DNA of 64,000 nucleotides from Roseburia intestinalis L1-82 (lineage in GTDB: Bacteria > Bacillota > Clostridia > Lachnospirales > Lachnospiraceae), in the NCBI RefSeq assembly GCF_900537995.1, contig NZ_LR027880.1:1310001-1374000 (forward strand), given 5' to 3'. Positions 9,480 to 18,859 of this stretch are shown here, in pieces; the stretch's first letter is position 1; every line of letters begins with the position of its first letter. A program made the translations under genes and the position numbers. The notes under the pieces were generated by a model. It worked only from the letters and a program-made list of their open reading frames with translations, made no database searches and was not told the origin of the DNA.

Positions 9480-10586
9480 TCATTTCGTCCGTAATTTTGC
9501 TTCTTTCTTCAAAGCAGCCTGTCCCATCTCTTTTTCGTAATCACCTTTGGCATAGGCGACATTGCTCAGCGCTCGAAGCATTTTATCCTTTGCCAGCTTT
9601 TTCATAACCTCTGCAAGATCAGCGTCCAGAGTACCACGCTTCACATAGCGGTTTATGGTGTTCAGCCGTTTCTCATAAATCTGTTTCACCGGATGATCGT
9701 CCGCAAGCTCCCGTTGTTCTCTGCCTTTCAGGTTGCCGATCTGCCGACAGGTGCGGTGCAGCTTGTCCCCCGGTGCATAGCCGCCACAGTATTTGGTGTG
9801 CCGTGCGTTGGTGGTCAGAAACCACTTGCCGCAGATTTTGCATTTCTTCGGTGCATGACCAACACACAGGCCCTCAAAGAGATCAGACCGGAACATCCCC
9901 ACAAAGGATACATAGTGCATCCGCTTGACCAGCTTCGTAACTTTTTCGCCGGGACGGATGACGGATACATACTGAACGGAATTGTTCAGGGTAGACATCC
10001 AGGCATTGCCCTCTGTGATAGAAAACTCCGGTGGGAAATAGGTGCCGAACATTTTCGCAAAGCCCTCTGCGGTGCGGTCTGCTTCGTTTCCGTCCGATTG
10101 TTCTGCAAAATCAAGCATCGCCTTTTGGTATTCCTCAAGGGAGTAAGCCAGATGCCCGCATACAGCGGTATAGCGCTGGAGCATCACCGCATCAGCATAT
10201 TTCGGAACTTCTTCGAACGGTAAAGAATTGGTTACGGCTTTTATGGCGAACTCCACATATTTCAGAGCATTGTCCGCAGTAAAGACCCTTTCTATTCGTT
10301 CCCGGTGCTTTGGTATATCCATATAGGAGAACGGCGGCGTTTTGCTGAGAATCTCTAACATTGTCAATGCAGCTTCCTTTGCCATAGGAAAGAGTGCAGA
10401 AGTATCCTGTCCGGCATTCAGCATCCCGAGCAGCAGATTGATTTTCTCGCATTGCTCGTTCATTTTTGTAATAGTATCCGCAGGAACATTCAGCGCATCA
10501 CAGGCAAGCGTGCCGACAGGAAATGTTTTGCCCTCATATATGACCGTATCCTGCCAGAAGTCCAATGTCATCAATTCTTGGTTCAT
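9480..10586 (-). CDS. DUF6076-like protein with zinc ribbon
   Basis: 368 residues. The C-terminal half contains CKICGKWFLTTNARHTKYC and a further CR pair, the pattern of a CGNR-type zinc finger, followed by a basic helical tail with many K and R. The N-terminal part is helical and unassigned. I match it tentatively to DUF6076, a family of unknown function found in Firmicutes. The zinc ribbon and basic tail suggest nucleic acid binding. Start has AGGAGG 6 bases upstream. It is the first gene of the seven-gene minus-strand run. Confidence 0.6.
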   Translation of the reverse strand: MNQELMTLDFWQDTVIYEGKTFPVGTLACDALNVPADTITKMNEQCEKINLLLGMLNAGQDTSALFPMAKEAALTMLEILSKTPPFSYMDIPKHRERIERVFTADNALKYVEFAIKAVTNSLPFEEVPKYADAVMLQRYTAVCGHLAYSLEEYQKAMLDFAEQSDGNEADRTAEGFAKMFGTYFPPEFSITEGNAWMSTLNNSVQYVSVIRPGEKVTKLVKRMHYVSFVGMFRSDLFEGLCVGHAPKKCKICGKWFLTTNARHTKYCGGYAPGDKLHRTCRQIGNLKGREQRELADDHPVKQIYEKRLNTINRYVKRGTLDADLAEVMKKLAKDKMLRALSNVAYAKGDYEKEMGQAALKKEAKLRTK

Positions 10587-10762
10587 GCTTACCTCCTGTC
10601 CTGTTTTTTCACTTTCTTAATTGTATCATGCTAATGTAAAGAAATCTACATCTATCAATAAGTTGTCCTGTTTTTTGAAACGGAGTTGTTACTGTTCAGA
10701 GGTAAACTTGTAACAAAAGAACCGATGGTATAGACTAATCGTAGTCAAAACCATCGGTTTTC

Positions 10763-12442
10763 TTATGCAAATATTTCTGCAATCTCGCGGAACAGATTGG
10801 TCTGCTCTTTTCTGCGCATCAAAACCAGCATGCTCATGCATTTACAGAGATGGTCGATGCTTGACGGACTCCGGAATGACACAGCCTGCGCCTGTTTTCT
10901 TTTATATTTTCTCAGCAGCCGTTCGGCTTCGTTATTCGTGGCAGGTACATTCTTATTATGGAGGAAAAGAAGATGATCTTTCTTATACTTTTTCATCCTT
11001 TTGTACAGGTTGTATCCATCACGGTAGTATTTCCCAGGCGGCTCATAGTCGTATTCATCCCCAGCTATGGACAGGATTGTTTTATAACGTTCTTCAAATT
11101 CGGAGACGGTCTGCGGATCTGGCTCTTCTGATTCAGATAAACCATTCCGGTAATGGATCATTTCCTGTATCAGGGAATGCATCTGCCTGTTCCAGGTACG
11201 GTCCTTTTCGTTGTCCATGCTGTCTTTCAGATAACGCAGTACATGTGCAAGGCATTCCTGGTGGCCGGTTCCATACTTATAAAAGGTTACATCATGATCG
11301 TGGACCAGTGTCCCCTGATAGTCTTCAACGACCGTGCCCTTTATTCCATCGTGTCCCTTTTTGCCCCTGGCAAAATAGAGCACACCGCCATCCGGAACCG
11401 CACATACAAATACATACGAACTTTCCCCGTTTACACAGGCATTGGTACAGTCTGTATGCATGACAGGGGAAAGCAGCATATCGCAGAAAATCTCTTTACG
11501 CTGGGATTCTGTTTTTTGGGCAAATGACCGGCAGAGATTATTGATCATGCCTTTTGATATGTTTATTTTTCCATCTGTCAGATCAGACAAAAACCTGCGG
11601 CTTTTATCAATTGATGTACAGCAGTCATTATTCAGCAGAAACAGGAAAGCACGTAAATTTCCTCCATAGTTAACGTCATCAATGACTCCCTGTGGAAATG
11701 GTGCATGGATCCGTTCACCTGTTTTGGAATTATAGTACACATCGGCATGATACTCGGTCACATGCACTTCTACGCTGATGTCGATTTTCTGCTTTGTAAT
11801 GGTTTTCGATGTTTTCTTAAAGTCAGGGTCATGGAGTACTTCTTCGGGTGCCGGAAGATAGATTTCCCTTGTCGGGGTGAGTTTCTTTCTGCAGTGCCCC
11901 CTGTGTCCTGGCTGTCCACCGGGTTTCCTTCCTGTTTTTTCGCGGCTGTTGGATATTTTTTTGCGGGCGATAGATTTTGAAGACGGGATGGATGAGTTTT
12001 CATAGTTCCGGTTAATCTGTGCCGTCAGTTTCTGTACTTTTTGTTTTTCATCATCAAGCTCTGTCTTTACTTTGTAAAGTTCCCGTCTCTGGGAAGTTAC
12101 TTTTTCAAGGGCGGTGTCGCGCTGTTTTTCTGCACGGATGGCCCTTTTTTCCATCATATCCGCCTTTTTTACTGCTTCGGCGACCATACGGTCGCATTCT
12201 TTTTGCAGCTGTTCAAAAATCTCAAACCATTGATTCCGAATCGTAATGGCATGGCTGTGTTCTTTTGCTACAGCTGCTTCCAGTTTTGCAATTCTGCGTT
12301 CCAGGGCACGCACCTGTGTAAGGTGCTGTTTTTCCATTCGGATATATTTTTCTCCCGATTGAAAGGCTGCAAGTTCTTCCTGTGCTGCTTTCAGCCTGTA
12401 TTGAAGTACTGTAATGGTTTCAAAAGAATTCCCCATCCCCAT
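10763..12442 (-). CDS. tnpC: IS66 family transposase TnpC
   Basis: 559 residues. N-terminal coiled coil (about 10-150), a zinc-finger-like and basic region with KTGRKPGGQPGH, then the DDE domain: MHTDCTNA, DHDVTFYKYGTGHQECLAHVLRYL and NNEAERLLRKYKRKQ. It catalyses cut-and-paste movement of the element. Differs from the right copy at only three residues (A/V, K/R, D/G). Appears intact. Confidence 0.93.
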   Translation of the reverse strand: MGMGNSFETITVLQYRLKAAQEELAAFQSGEKYIRMEKQHLTQVRALERRIAKLEAAVAKEHSHAITIRNQWFEIFEQLQKECDRMVAEAVKKADMMEKRAIRAEKQRDTALEKVTSQRRELYKVKTELDDEKQKVQKLTAQINRNYENSSIPSSKSIARKKISNSREKTGRKPGGQPGHRGHCRKKLTPTREIYLPAPEEVLHDPDFKKTSKTITKQKIDISVEVHVTEYHADVYYNSKTGERIHAPFPQGVIDDVNYGGNLRAFLFLLNNDCCTSIDKSRRFLSDLTDGKINISKGMINNLCRSFAQKTESQRKEIFCDMLLSPVMHTDCTNACVNGESSYVFVCAVPDGGVLYFARGKKGHDGIKGTVVEDYQGTLVHDHDVTFYKYGTGHQECLAHVLRYLKDSMDNEKDRTWNRQMHSLIQEMIHYRNGLSESEEPDPQTVSEFEERYKTILSIAGDEYDYEPPGKYYRDGYNLYKRMKKYKKDHLLFLHNKNVPATNNEAERLLRKYKRKQAQAVSFRSPSSIDHLCKCMSMLVLMRRKEQTNLFREIAEIFA

Positions 12443-12456
12443 GCCGCGTCCTTTCC

Positions 12457-12630
12457 TTAAATGTTTGTCAGATCATCAATGATTTTTTCTAATTCTGCAT
12501 TATGTTCCTCAAGGGATTTGATCAATGAGGACTGGGTTTCGATGACCCTGTGCTGTAGTCCGTTTGTATGCTCAAGACTGCCTATAAGTTCTTCATATGC
12601 TTTGAGTTTGCTTTTATCATCTGCGTTCAT
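12457..12630 (-). CDS. IS66 leader protein, short coiled coil
   Basis: 57 codons beginning MNADDKSKLKAYEEL, with heptad-like spacing of L and I, preceded by AAGGAGG. It ends 14 bases before tnpC, so the two are a small operon. Identical counterpart at 15660-15833. Probably an accessory protein; too short for reliable homology. Confidence 0.65.
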   Translation of the reverse strand: MNADDKSKLKAYEELIGSLEHTNGLQHRVIETQSSLIKSLEEHNAELEKIIDDLTNI

Positions 12631-12925
12631 TTGTGCCTCCTTAAGTATAGGATAAGTATAGCAGAAACAGGGACGAATGGGAAATCGGACGAATTACGGG
12701 ACTGGCAGAATGACGGTGGATAACCGGCAGAAAAATGAAAGAAGCAGGAGTGGAAATCCGTATTCCAGCCATGTAAAAGCAGGAAAACATGCAGGTACTG
12801 TTTATAATTTCAAAAGAAAAAGCAGGATTCGGAAGTCGTTAACGAGACTTCCCATCCTGCTTGAGTTTATCCACAAATATATTTTTTTAAATTTCGTCAG
12901 TTTTTACAATGGTCTGAACAGTAAC

Positions 12926-13214
12926 AGTTTGCGTGCTTATCATATATCATTAGTGCACTTTTTCCTTTTAAATATCCCATAAACTGTGATATACTATATT
13001 TCGGTGGAATACTTACCAACATATGGATATGATCTGGCATTAAGTGTCCTTCTATTATTTCCACACCTTTATACTTACACAATGCTTTGATAATATCTCT
13101 GATATCTTCTTTGTACTGATTGTATATTACTTTTCTTCTGTATTTTGGTGTGAATACAATATGATATTTGCACATCCATTTTGTATGTGCCATAGAATTT
13201 GTTTGATTTGCCAT
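12926..13214 (-). pseudogene. tnpA: IS200/IS605 tnpA, N-terminal part (interrupted)
   Basis: Encodes about 94 residues from MANQTNSMAHTKW to KSALMIYDKHAN, including the HUH motif HIH in MPDHIHMLVSIP. The frame is then cut by the IS66 end at 12925. The missing C-terminal part, with the catalytic tyrosine, is at 17603-17780 on the plus strand. AAAGGTG lies 6 bases before ATG 13214. Confidence 0.92.
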
Positions 13215-13356
13215 TAAAATCACCTTTCCTTTCGTTAAATAGTAGCCTGAACAACTCTATTTTAGCGGAAAGGTGATTTTTGGATAGGTTACAATTAACT
13301 GGACAGATTTTTTAAGGTCATATAATCTATAATAAATACACGAAGGAGCACTCTTT

Positions 13357-13653
13357 ATGACCGAACAAAAACAACGACGAAAACCTCGCAAATATACAGA
13401 CGAATTTAAACAGCAACTGGTGGAACTATATCGTTCCGGCAAACGCAGATGTGATATCTGCCGTGAATATGACATTGCTACGTCCCTGTTTGACAAGTGG
13501 GTAAAGCAGGCATCCAATTCCGGTTCTTTCCATGAAAAAGATAACCGGACTCCGGAGCAGGAAGAACTGATCCGGCTTCGGAAAGAAAACCAGCAGTTAA
13601 GAATGGAAAATGATATTTTAAAACAAGCGGCGCTGATCTTAGGACGAAAGTAA
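13357..13653 (+). CDS. IS3 transposase OrfA
   Basis: 98 residues. Helix-turn-helix (RRKPRKYTDEFKQQLVELY to YDIATSLFDKWVKQ) followed by a leucine zipper EELIRLRKENQQLRMENDIL. Binds the element ends and multimerises. GGAGC lies upstream of the ATG. Confidence 0.93.
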   Translation: MTEQKQRRKPRKYTDEFKQQLVELYRSGKRRCDICREYDIATSLFDKWVKQASNSGSFHEKDNRTPEQEELIRLRKENQQLRMENDILKQAALILGRK

Positions 13654-13655
13654 AT

Positions 13656-14486
13656 GTGATCAAAGCAAATGCCCACAAATACTCTGTATCAGCAATGTGC
13701 CGCGTCCTACAGGTAAACAGAAGCACCTATTATTATGAAGCAGCAAAAAAAGATGAATCAGAACTCACTGCAGACATTCAGGAAATTTTTAGAAAAAGCC
13801 GGAACCATTATGGTACACGAAAGATCAAGAAAGAACTGGCTGATTGCGGGAAACAGGTATCAAGACGCAGGATTGGACGGATTATGAAACAGGAAGGTCT
13901 GGTATCAAGCTATACTACAGCACAGTTTAAACCGCAAAAAGACAGATGTAATGAATCAAAAGTAGAGAATGTGTTGAACCGACAATTTCAAAACCAGCCA
14001 TACCGCAATGTAGTGGTAAGTGATTTGACCTACGTAAGGGTAGGAAACCGCTGGAATTATATTTGTGTACTGATTGATCTTTTTAACAGGGAGATTATTG
14101 GATACAGTGCAGGAGAACATAAAACAGCAGAACTTGTAAAACAGGCATTTATGAAAGTAGACGGAAATCTGTCGGAAATCCATATTTTCCACACAGACCG
14201 TGGAAATGAATTTAAAAACGAGACAATTGAAGAACTGTTAGAAACGTTCCATATGGAACGCTCCCTGAGCCATAAGGGATGTCCTTATGACAATGCAGTG
14301 GCAGAAGCTACGTTCAAGATTATAAAAACAGAATTTGTATGGAATGAAACATTCCATACGCAGGAAGAACTGAAGATAAAACTATGGGATTATGTAAACT
14401 GGTATAATCATCACCGCATACATTCTTCCTTAGGGTATCAAACGCCTGTACAATATCGGAAAAATAACCTAAAAAAATTTGTCTGA
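13656..14486 (+). CDS. IS3 transposase OrfB (integrase domain)
   Basis: 276 residues with an HTH_21 region (NHYGTRKIKKELADCGKQVS) and rve DDE domain: VVSDLTYV, IFHTDRGNEF and AVAEATFKIIKTE supply the D, D and E. It lies in the -1 frame relative to OrfA and starts (GTG) right at the OrfA stop, so it may be made by frameshift fusion or reinitiation. Intact. Confidence 0.93.
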   Translation: MIKANAHKYSVSAMCRVLQVNRSTYYYEAAKKDESELTADIQEIFRKSRNHYGTRKIKKELADCGKQVSRRRIGRIMKQEGLVSSYTTAQFKPQKDRCNESKVENVLNRQFQNQPYRNVVVSDLTYVRVGNRWNYICVLIDLFNREIIGYSAGEHKTAELVKQAFMKVDGNLSEIHIFHTDRGNEFKNETIEELLETFHMERSLSHKGCPYDNAVAEATFKIIKTEFVWNETFHTQEELKIKLWDYVNWYNHHRIHSSLGYQTPVQYRKNNLKKFV

Positions 14487-14504
14487 AAAAGTGTTGACAA
14501 TCCA

Positions 14505-14618
14505 TTTTTTGTATAACAAATTTGTTGCACCACCCGCATAGCAGGTGGTTTATTGTTTCGCACATCTCCATTTCTCCGTTGGGAGAAACTCCGATGCACT
14601 CAACAGGCTAAAGCCCAT
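14505..14618. mobile_element. IS200/IS605 left-end region
   Basis: Non-coding stretch between the IS3 element and the cut IS4-type transposase. It contains the hairpin CCACCTGC-TATGCGGGTGG near 14527-14545, of the subterminal type used by IS200/IS605 TnpA. Homologous function to the hairpin CCACCCGTTTGACGGGTGG at the other end (17900-17920). The junction with the IS4 gene is around 14618-14621. Confidence 0.65.
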
Positions 14619-15188
14619 AATGAAAATGGGGGAACCCCCATAGGCATACCGATCCATAAGATTGCAGATAGCCTGAAACTCATTTTTAAGACGCCCAGGC
14701 TGGACTTCTAAATCAAGGTACCGCTTAGAACATACCTCATATAAAGAGATGGTATGAACCATATTAAAACCGGATACCGATTTATCATTTGGTTCGTGGA
14801 AAGTATCTGCATCTTTAAGATTTCTGGCAATGTTAAATTCAGAACCATCACACGCAATAAGATAGTATTTTCCGCGAAATTTTTCTAAGGGGAATTTAAG
14901 GTTAAATTCCTTGAGAAGGTGACGGAATGCAGAAACGGAAAGTTTGGAACGTTGTTGATAAAAAGCAGAGCCAGTAGGAACTGAGGAATCATACTCAAAA
15001 AATTTGAGAAGTTCATGATTTAGGCTTCCGCTTTCCATGGAAATGATCAGATGCATCATTTTCTTAAAATCAAGTTTGCGTTTGCGGATAAAATCCTTAT
15101 CTGGATTTTTTACAAAAGAAGAAAGTGAGTGGGACATCTCATCAATAATGTCCCAAAGTGTAGTTTTGACAATTTCAGGAAATGTCAT
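14619..15188 (-). pseudogene. IS4-family transposase, N-terminal half (interrupted)
   Basis: About 189 residues from MTFPEIVKTTLWDII to DRYAYGGSPIFI, with the first catalytic aspartate in LIACDGSEFN. The frame then runs into IS200/IS605 left-end sequence. The C-terminal half, with the second D and the E, is at 17928-18667 on the opposite strand. Together they make a transposase of about 435 residues. Confidence 0.9.
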
Positions 15189-15349
15189 AGGTAAACCTCC
15201 TTGAATCAGAATGAAATATAGTTCTAATTCAAGGGCCGCTCTCGTTACCTTAAAAATATATCAGCAACGAGAGCGGCCGCACATTTTGATTGATGTGTCA
15301 ACTATAATTTATAAATTTTTGTTAGAGGTTTGCCTCATAGTGAACCAAT

Positions 15350-15370
15350 AAGCTTAACTAAGTGACATTG
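15350..15370. repeat. IS4-type terminal repeat, left arm
   Basis: 21 bp ending AAGTGACATTG, identical in sequence and orientation to 18839-18859. For one element the ends should be inverted, so this copy has been flipped. It abuts GTTCAGACC (15371-15379), the complement of GGTCTGAAC at 18860-18868: a 9-bp target duplication inside an IS66 end. Confidence 0.88.
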
Positions 15371-15427
15371 GTTCAGACCATTGTAAAAACTGACGAAATT
15401 TAAAAAAATATATTTGTGGATAAACTC

Positions 15428-15478
15428 AAGCAGGATGGGAAGTCTCGTTAACGACTTCCGAATCCTGCTTTTTCTTTT
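15428..15478 (+). terminator. Terminator-like hairpin in IS66 leader
   Basis: AAGCAGGAT...ACTTCC long stem with near-perfect complement through 15470, followed by TTTCTTTT. It lies about 180 bases upstream of the first IS gene and faces incoming transcription, so it probably insulates the transposase from outside promoters. Mirror copy at 12820-12862 on the minus strand. Confidence 0.75.
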
Positions 15479-15659
15479 GAAATTATAAACAGTACCTGCA
15501 TGTTTTCCTGCTTTTACATGGCTGGAATACGGATTTCCACTCCTGCTTCTTTCATTTTTCTGCCGGTTATCCACCGTCATTCTGCCAGTCCCGTAATTCG
15601 TCCGATTTCCCATTCGTCCCTGTTTCTGCTATACTTATCCTATACTTAAGGAGGCACAA

Positions 15660-15833
15660 ATGAACGCAGATGATAAAAGCAAACTCAAAGCATATGAAGA
15701 ACTTATAGGCAGTCTTGAGCATACAAACGGTCTACAGCACAGGGTCATCGAAACCCAGTCCTCATTGATCAAATCCCTTGAGGAACATAATGCAGAATTA
15801 GAAAAAATCATTGATGATCTGACAAACATTTAA
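15660..15833 (+). CDS. IS66 leader protein, short coiled coil
   Basis: 57 codons (MNADDKSKLKAYEEL...), AAGGAGG 5 bases upstream, 14 bases before tnpC. Same as the left copy. Confidence 0.65.
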   Translation: MNADDKSKLKAYEELIGSLEHTNGLQHRVIETQSSLIKSLEEHNAELEKIIDDLTNI

Positions 15834-15847
15834 GGAAAGGACGCGGC

Positions 15848-17527
15848 ATGGGGATGGGGAATTCTTTTGAAACCATTACAGTACTTCAATACAGGCTGAA
15901 AGCAGCACAGGAAGAACTTGCAGTCTTTCAATCGGGAGAAAAATATATCCGAATGGAAAAACAGCACCTTACACAGGTGCGTGCCCTGGAACGCAGAATT
16001 GCAAAACTGGAAGCAGCTGTAGCAAAAGAACACAGCCATGCCATTACGATTCGGAATCAATGGTTTGAGATTTTTGAACAGCTGCAAAAAGAATGCGACC
16101 GTATGGTCGCCGAAGCAGTAAAAAAGGCGGATATGATGGAAAGAAGGGCCATCCGTGCAGAAAAACAGCGCGACACCGCCCTTGAAAAAGTAACTTCCCA
16201 GAGACGGGAACTTTACAAAGTAAAGACAGAGCTTGATGATGAAAAACAAAAAGTACAGAAACTGACGGCACAGATTAACCGGAACTATGAAAACTCATCC
16301 ATCCCGTCTTCAAAATCTATCGCCCGCAAAAAAATATCCAACAGCCGCGAAAAAACAGGAAGGAAACCCGGTGGACAGCCAGGACACAGGGGGCACTGCA
16401 GAAAGAAACTCACCCCGACAAGGGAAATCTATCTTCCGGCACCCGAAGAAGTACTCCATGACCCTGACTTTAAGAAAACATCGAAAACCATTACAAAGCA
16501 GAAAATCGACATCAGCGTAGAAGTGCATGTGACCGAGTATCATGCCGATGTGTACTATAATTCCAAAACAGGTGAACGGATCCATGCACCATTTCCACAG
16601 GGAGTCATTGATGACGTTAACTATGGAGGAAATTTACGTGCTTTCCTGTTTCTGCTGAATAATGACTGCTGTACATCAATTGATAAAAGCCGCAGGTTTT
16701 TGTCTGATCTGACAGATGGAAAAATAAACATATCAAAAGGCATGATCAATAATCTCTGCCGGTCATTTGCCCAAAAAACAGAATCCCAGCGTAAAGAGAT
16801 TTTCTGCGATATGCTGCTTTCCCCTGTCATGCATACAGACTGTACCAATGCCTGTGTAAACGGGGAAAGTTCGTATGTATTTGTATGTGCGGTTCCGGAT
16901 GGCGGTGTGCTCTATTTTGCCAGGGGCAAAAAGGGACACGATGGAATAAAGGGCACGGTCGTTGAAGACTATCAGGGGACACTGGTCCACGATCATGATG
17001 TAACCTTTTATAAGTATGGAACCGGCCACCAGGAATGCCTTGCACATGTACTGCGTTATCTGAAAGACAGCATGGACAACGAAAAGGGCCGTACCTGGAA
17101 CAGGCAGATGCATTCCCTGATACAGGAAATGATCCATTACCGGAATGGTTTATCTGAATCAGAAGAGCCAGATCCGCAGACCGTCTCCGAATTTGAAGAA
17201 CGTTATAAAACAATCCTGTCCATAGCTGGGGATGAATACGACTATGAGCCGCCTGGGAAATACTACCGTGATGGATACAACCTGTACAAAAGGATGAAAA
17301 AGTATAAGAAAGATCATCTTCTTTTCCTCCATAATAAGAATGTACCTGCCACGAATAACGAAGCCGAACGGCTGCTGAGAAAATATAAAAGAAAACAGGC
17401 GCAGGCTGTGTCATTCCGGAGTCCGTCAAGCATCGACCATCTCTGTAAATGCATGAGCATGCTGGTTTTGATGCGCAGAAAAGAGCAGACCAATCTGTTC
17501 CGCGAGATTGCAGAAATATTTGCATAA
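15848..17527 (+). CDS. tnpC: IS66 family transposase TnpC
   Basis: 559 residues, intact, differing from the left copy at three positions (V for A near residue 26, R for K near 98, G for D near 417). Coiled coil, KPGGQPGH segment and DDE residues as in the left copy. This near-identity gives 2.2 kb of inverted homology for recombination. Confidence 0.93.
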   Translation: MGMGNSFETITVLQYRLKAAQEELAVFQSGEKYIRMEKQHLTQVRALERRIAKLEAAVAKEHSHAITIRNQWFEIFEQLQKECDRMVAEAVKKADMMERRAIRAEKQRDTALEKVTSQRRELYKVKTELDDEKQKVQKLTAQINRNYENSSIPSSKSIARKKISNSREKTGRKPGGQPGHRGHCRKKLTPTREIYLPAPEEVLHDPDFKKTSKTITKQKIDISVEVHVTEYHADVYYNSKTGERIHAPFPQGVIDDVNYGGNLRAFLFLLNNDCCTSIDKSRRFLSDLTDGKINISKGMINNLCRSFAQKTESQRKEIFCDMLLSPVMHTDCTNACVNGESSYVFVCAVPDGGVLYFARGKKGHDGIKGTVVEDYQGTLVHDHDVTFYKYGTGHQECLAHVLRYLKDSMDNEKGRTWNRQMHSLIQEMIHYRNGLSESEEPDPQTVSEFEERYKTILSIAGDEYDYEPPGKYYRDGYNLYKRMKKYKKDHLLFLHNKNVPATNNEAERLLRKYKRKQAQAVSFRSPSSIDHLCKCMSMLVLMRRKEQTNLFREIAEIFA

Positions 17528-17530
17528 GAA

Positions 17531-17576
17531 AACCGATGGTTTTGACTACGATTAGTCTATACCATCGGTTCTTTTG
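17531..17576. terminator. IS66 3-prime terminator
   Basis: AACCGATGGT (17531-17540) pairs with ACCATCGGTT (17561-17570) and is followed by CTTTTGTT. It ends tnpC. Mirror copy at about 10715-10760. Confidence 0.85.
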
Positions 17577-17602
17577 TTACAAGTTTACCTCTGAACAGTA
17601 AC

Positions 17603-17780
17603 CGCAAACTTAAAGTATAAATATGGAAATAGACATTTCTGGGCAGAAGGCTACTATGTGAGTACAGTAGGATTAAATGAAGCAACAATAAAGAAATATA
17701 TCCAAGAGCAGGAAAAACATGATATAGCTTTGGATAAATTAAGTGTAAAAGAATACGAAGACCCTTTTAAGGGTTGCTAG
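17603..17780 (+). pseudogene. tnpA: IS200/IS605 tnpA, C-terminal part
   Basis: In frame from the target duplicate CGCAAACT: codons read KYKYGNRHFWAEGYYVSTVG, then IKKYIQEQ with the likely catalytic tyrosine, ending in KEYEDPFKGC and stop TAG at 17778-17780. It continues exactly from DKHAN at 12926 on the other strand, restoring a full TnpA of about 150 residues. Confidence 0.92.
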
Positions 17781-17927
17781 TGATACAAATGCCCTTTTAA
17801 GGGCAGCGACGAGTCAAAGGCATTAGTAGCTTGAACGAAAGTGAAAGCCAGCGTCTTTAGGCGCTGGCCGGTAACAAAGGCTTATAGCCGCTGAGCAAAC
17901 CACCCGTTTGACGGGTGGTATTGATTG
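17781..17927 (+). mobile_element. IS200/IS605 right end
   Basis: Non-coding, several short hairpins (CCCTTTTAAGGG, CCAGCGTC..GGCGCTGG) and a final one CCACCCGTTTGACGGGTGG at about 17900-17920 just before the IS4 gene resumes. Typical right end of an IS200/IS605 element with no tnpB. Confidence 0.8.
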
Positions 17928-18667
17928 CTGACAGGGGATTTTCCAGTTACAACGTTTTTGCCCATGCAATCGAAAATAATGTTGATTTTTTAATTCGTGC
18001 TAAGGATTTGAATGTACAGCGTTTTCTTGGCGGCGGGACTCTTCCTGACAAACTGGATACAACCATAGAGCTGATTCTGACCAGAACACAATCCAAAAAG
18101 AAACATAAACATCCCGAAAAAGAATCACAATACCGCTATATTGGTAAAAACATAGCTTTCGACTATCTTAATCCAGCTGATATTTCCGATGAATATCTGC
18201 TGAAACTAAGAATCGTCCGCGTTGAAGTATCCGATGGTGTTTTTGAAAATATTATCACTACACTTTCCGAAGAAGACTTTACACCGGACGATATAAAATA
18301 CTGTTACAATCTCCGCTGGGGCATCGAAACTTCTTTTCGCGACCTAAAGCATACCATTGGAGCTACTAATTTACACTCTAAAAAAACAGAGTATGTTGCA
18401 TTTGAACTGTGGAGCAAGCTCATTTTGTACAATTTCTGTTCCATAATTATTTTACATGTACCAGTAAAAAGCAGGAATCGCAAATATGAGTACCAAGTCA
18501 ACTTTTCTCTCACAATGAAAATCTGTTTTGATTTTCTAAGAGGAGTCGCACCACCAAATGTAGAAAGCCTGATAAGTAAGTATATCCTACCTATCAGGCC
18601 CGATAGGAACTATGCCCGACAGCATAGAGTCCAAAAACCAATCAGCTTCTCTTACCGATTTGTATAA
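17928..18667 (+). pseudogene. IS4-family transposase, C-terminal half
   Basis: About 245 residues: second D in IADRGFSSYN and the Y-R-E-K signature in YNLRWGIETSFRDLKH. It lacks a start and the first third. It matches the half at 14619-15188; ...SPIFI from there continues into ADRGFSS here. Confidence 0.9.
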
Positions 18668-18838
18668 CATAGAGTAACTGACAATTCTAGTATACACTAA
18701 TTTTAAGGCAGACGAAAGTCTGTCTTAAAGTCGTGCCTGATATTTATATGATCTTTTTTGAATGAAGATTGTTTTACTCTTTTTTTGTTTACCACATCCT
18801 TTTCACGCTAGATGCACACAAATCCATTAATTTGTAAA

Positions 18839-18859
18839 AAGCTTAACTAAGTGACATTG
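18839..18859. repeat. IS4-type terminal repeat, right arm
   Basis: Identical 21-bp sequence to 15350-15370. Marks the true right end of the IS4-type element. 170 bases of non-coding element sequence lie between the stop and this repeat. Confidence 0.88.

Larger units (their letters stand above)
10688..12925 (-). mobile_element. IS66-family element, left copy
   Basis: 2238 bp, ends marked by the 13-bp terminal inverted repeat GTTACTGTTCAGA at 10688-10700 and its complement at 12913-12925. It carries a 57-codon leader gene and tnpC but no tnpA or tnpB, like the single-tnpC subgroup of IS66. A nearly identical copy lies inverted at 15371-17602. Its right flank 12926-12933 (AGTTTGCG) is the complement of the 8 bases at 17603-17610, so the two copies have exchanged ends. 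The 8 bases left of the element (ACGGAGTT) match neither flank. Confidence 0.9.
13281..14504 (+). mobile_element. IS3-family element
   Basis: OrfA and OrfB in overlapping frames flanked by related ends: TGGACAGATTTTTTAAGG near 13301 and, on the other strand, CAGACAAATTTTTTTAGG ending near 14490. Exact tips are uncertain; both outer sides begin TGGAT. It inserted upstream of the IS200 tnpA, inside that element. Confidence 0.8.
15371..17602 (+). mobile_element. IS66-family element, right copy (upstream tip interrupted)
   Basis: Near-identical inverted copy of 10688-12925. The downstream end CTGAACAGTAAC at 17591-17602 is complete. The upstream end starts at GTTCAGACC; the last six bases of the tip are missing here because an IS4-type element inserted in it, and they reappear at 18860-18874. 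The flank CGCAAACT (17603-17610) is the target duplicate of 12926-12933 on the other strand. Confidence 0.9.

Noticed and set aside
10765..11463. Plus-strand frame opposite tnpC
   Set aside because: Shadow of the IS66 transposase; the same frame occurs opposite the other copy, as expected.
17756..17930. Repeated short hairpins suggestive of CRISPR or riboswitch
   Set aside because: They fit IS200/IS605 right-end structure; no regular repeat-spacer spacing.
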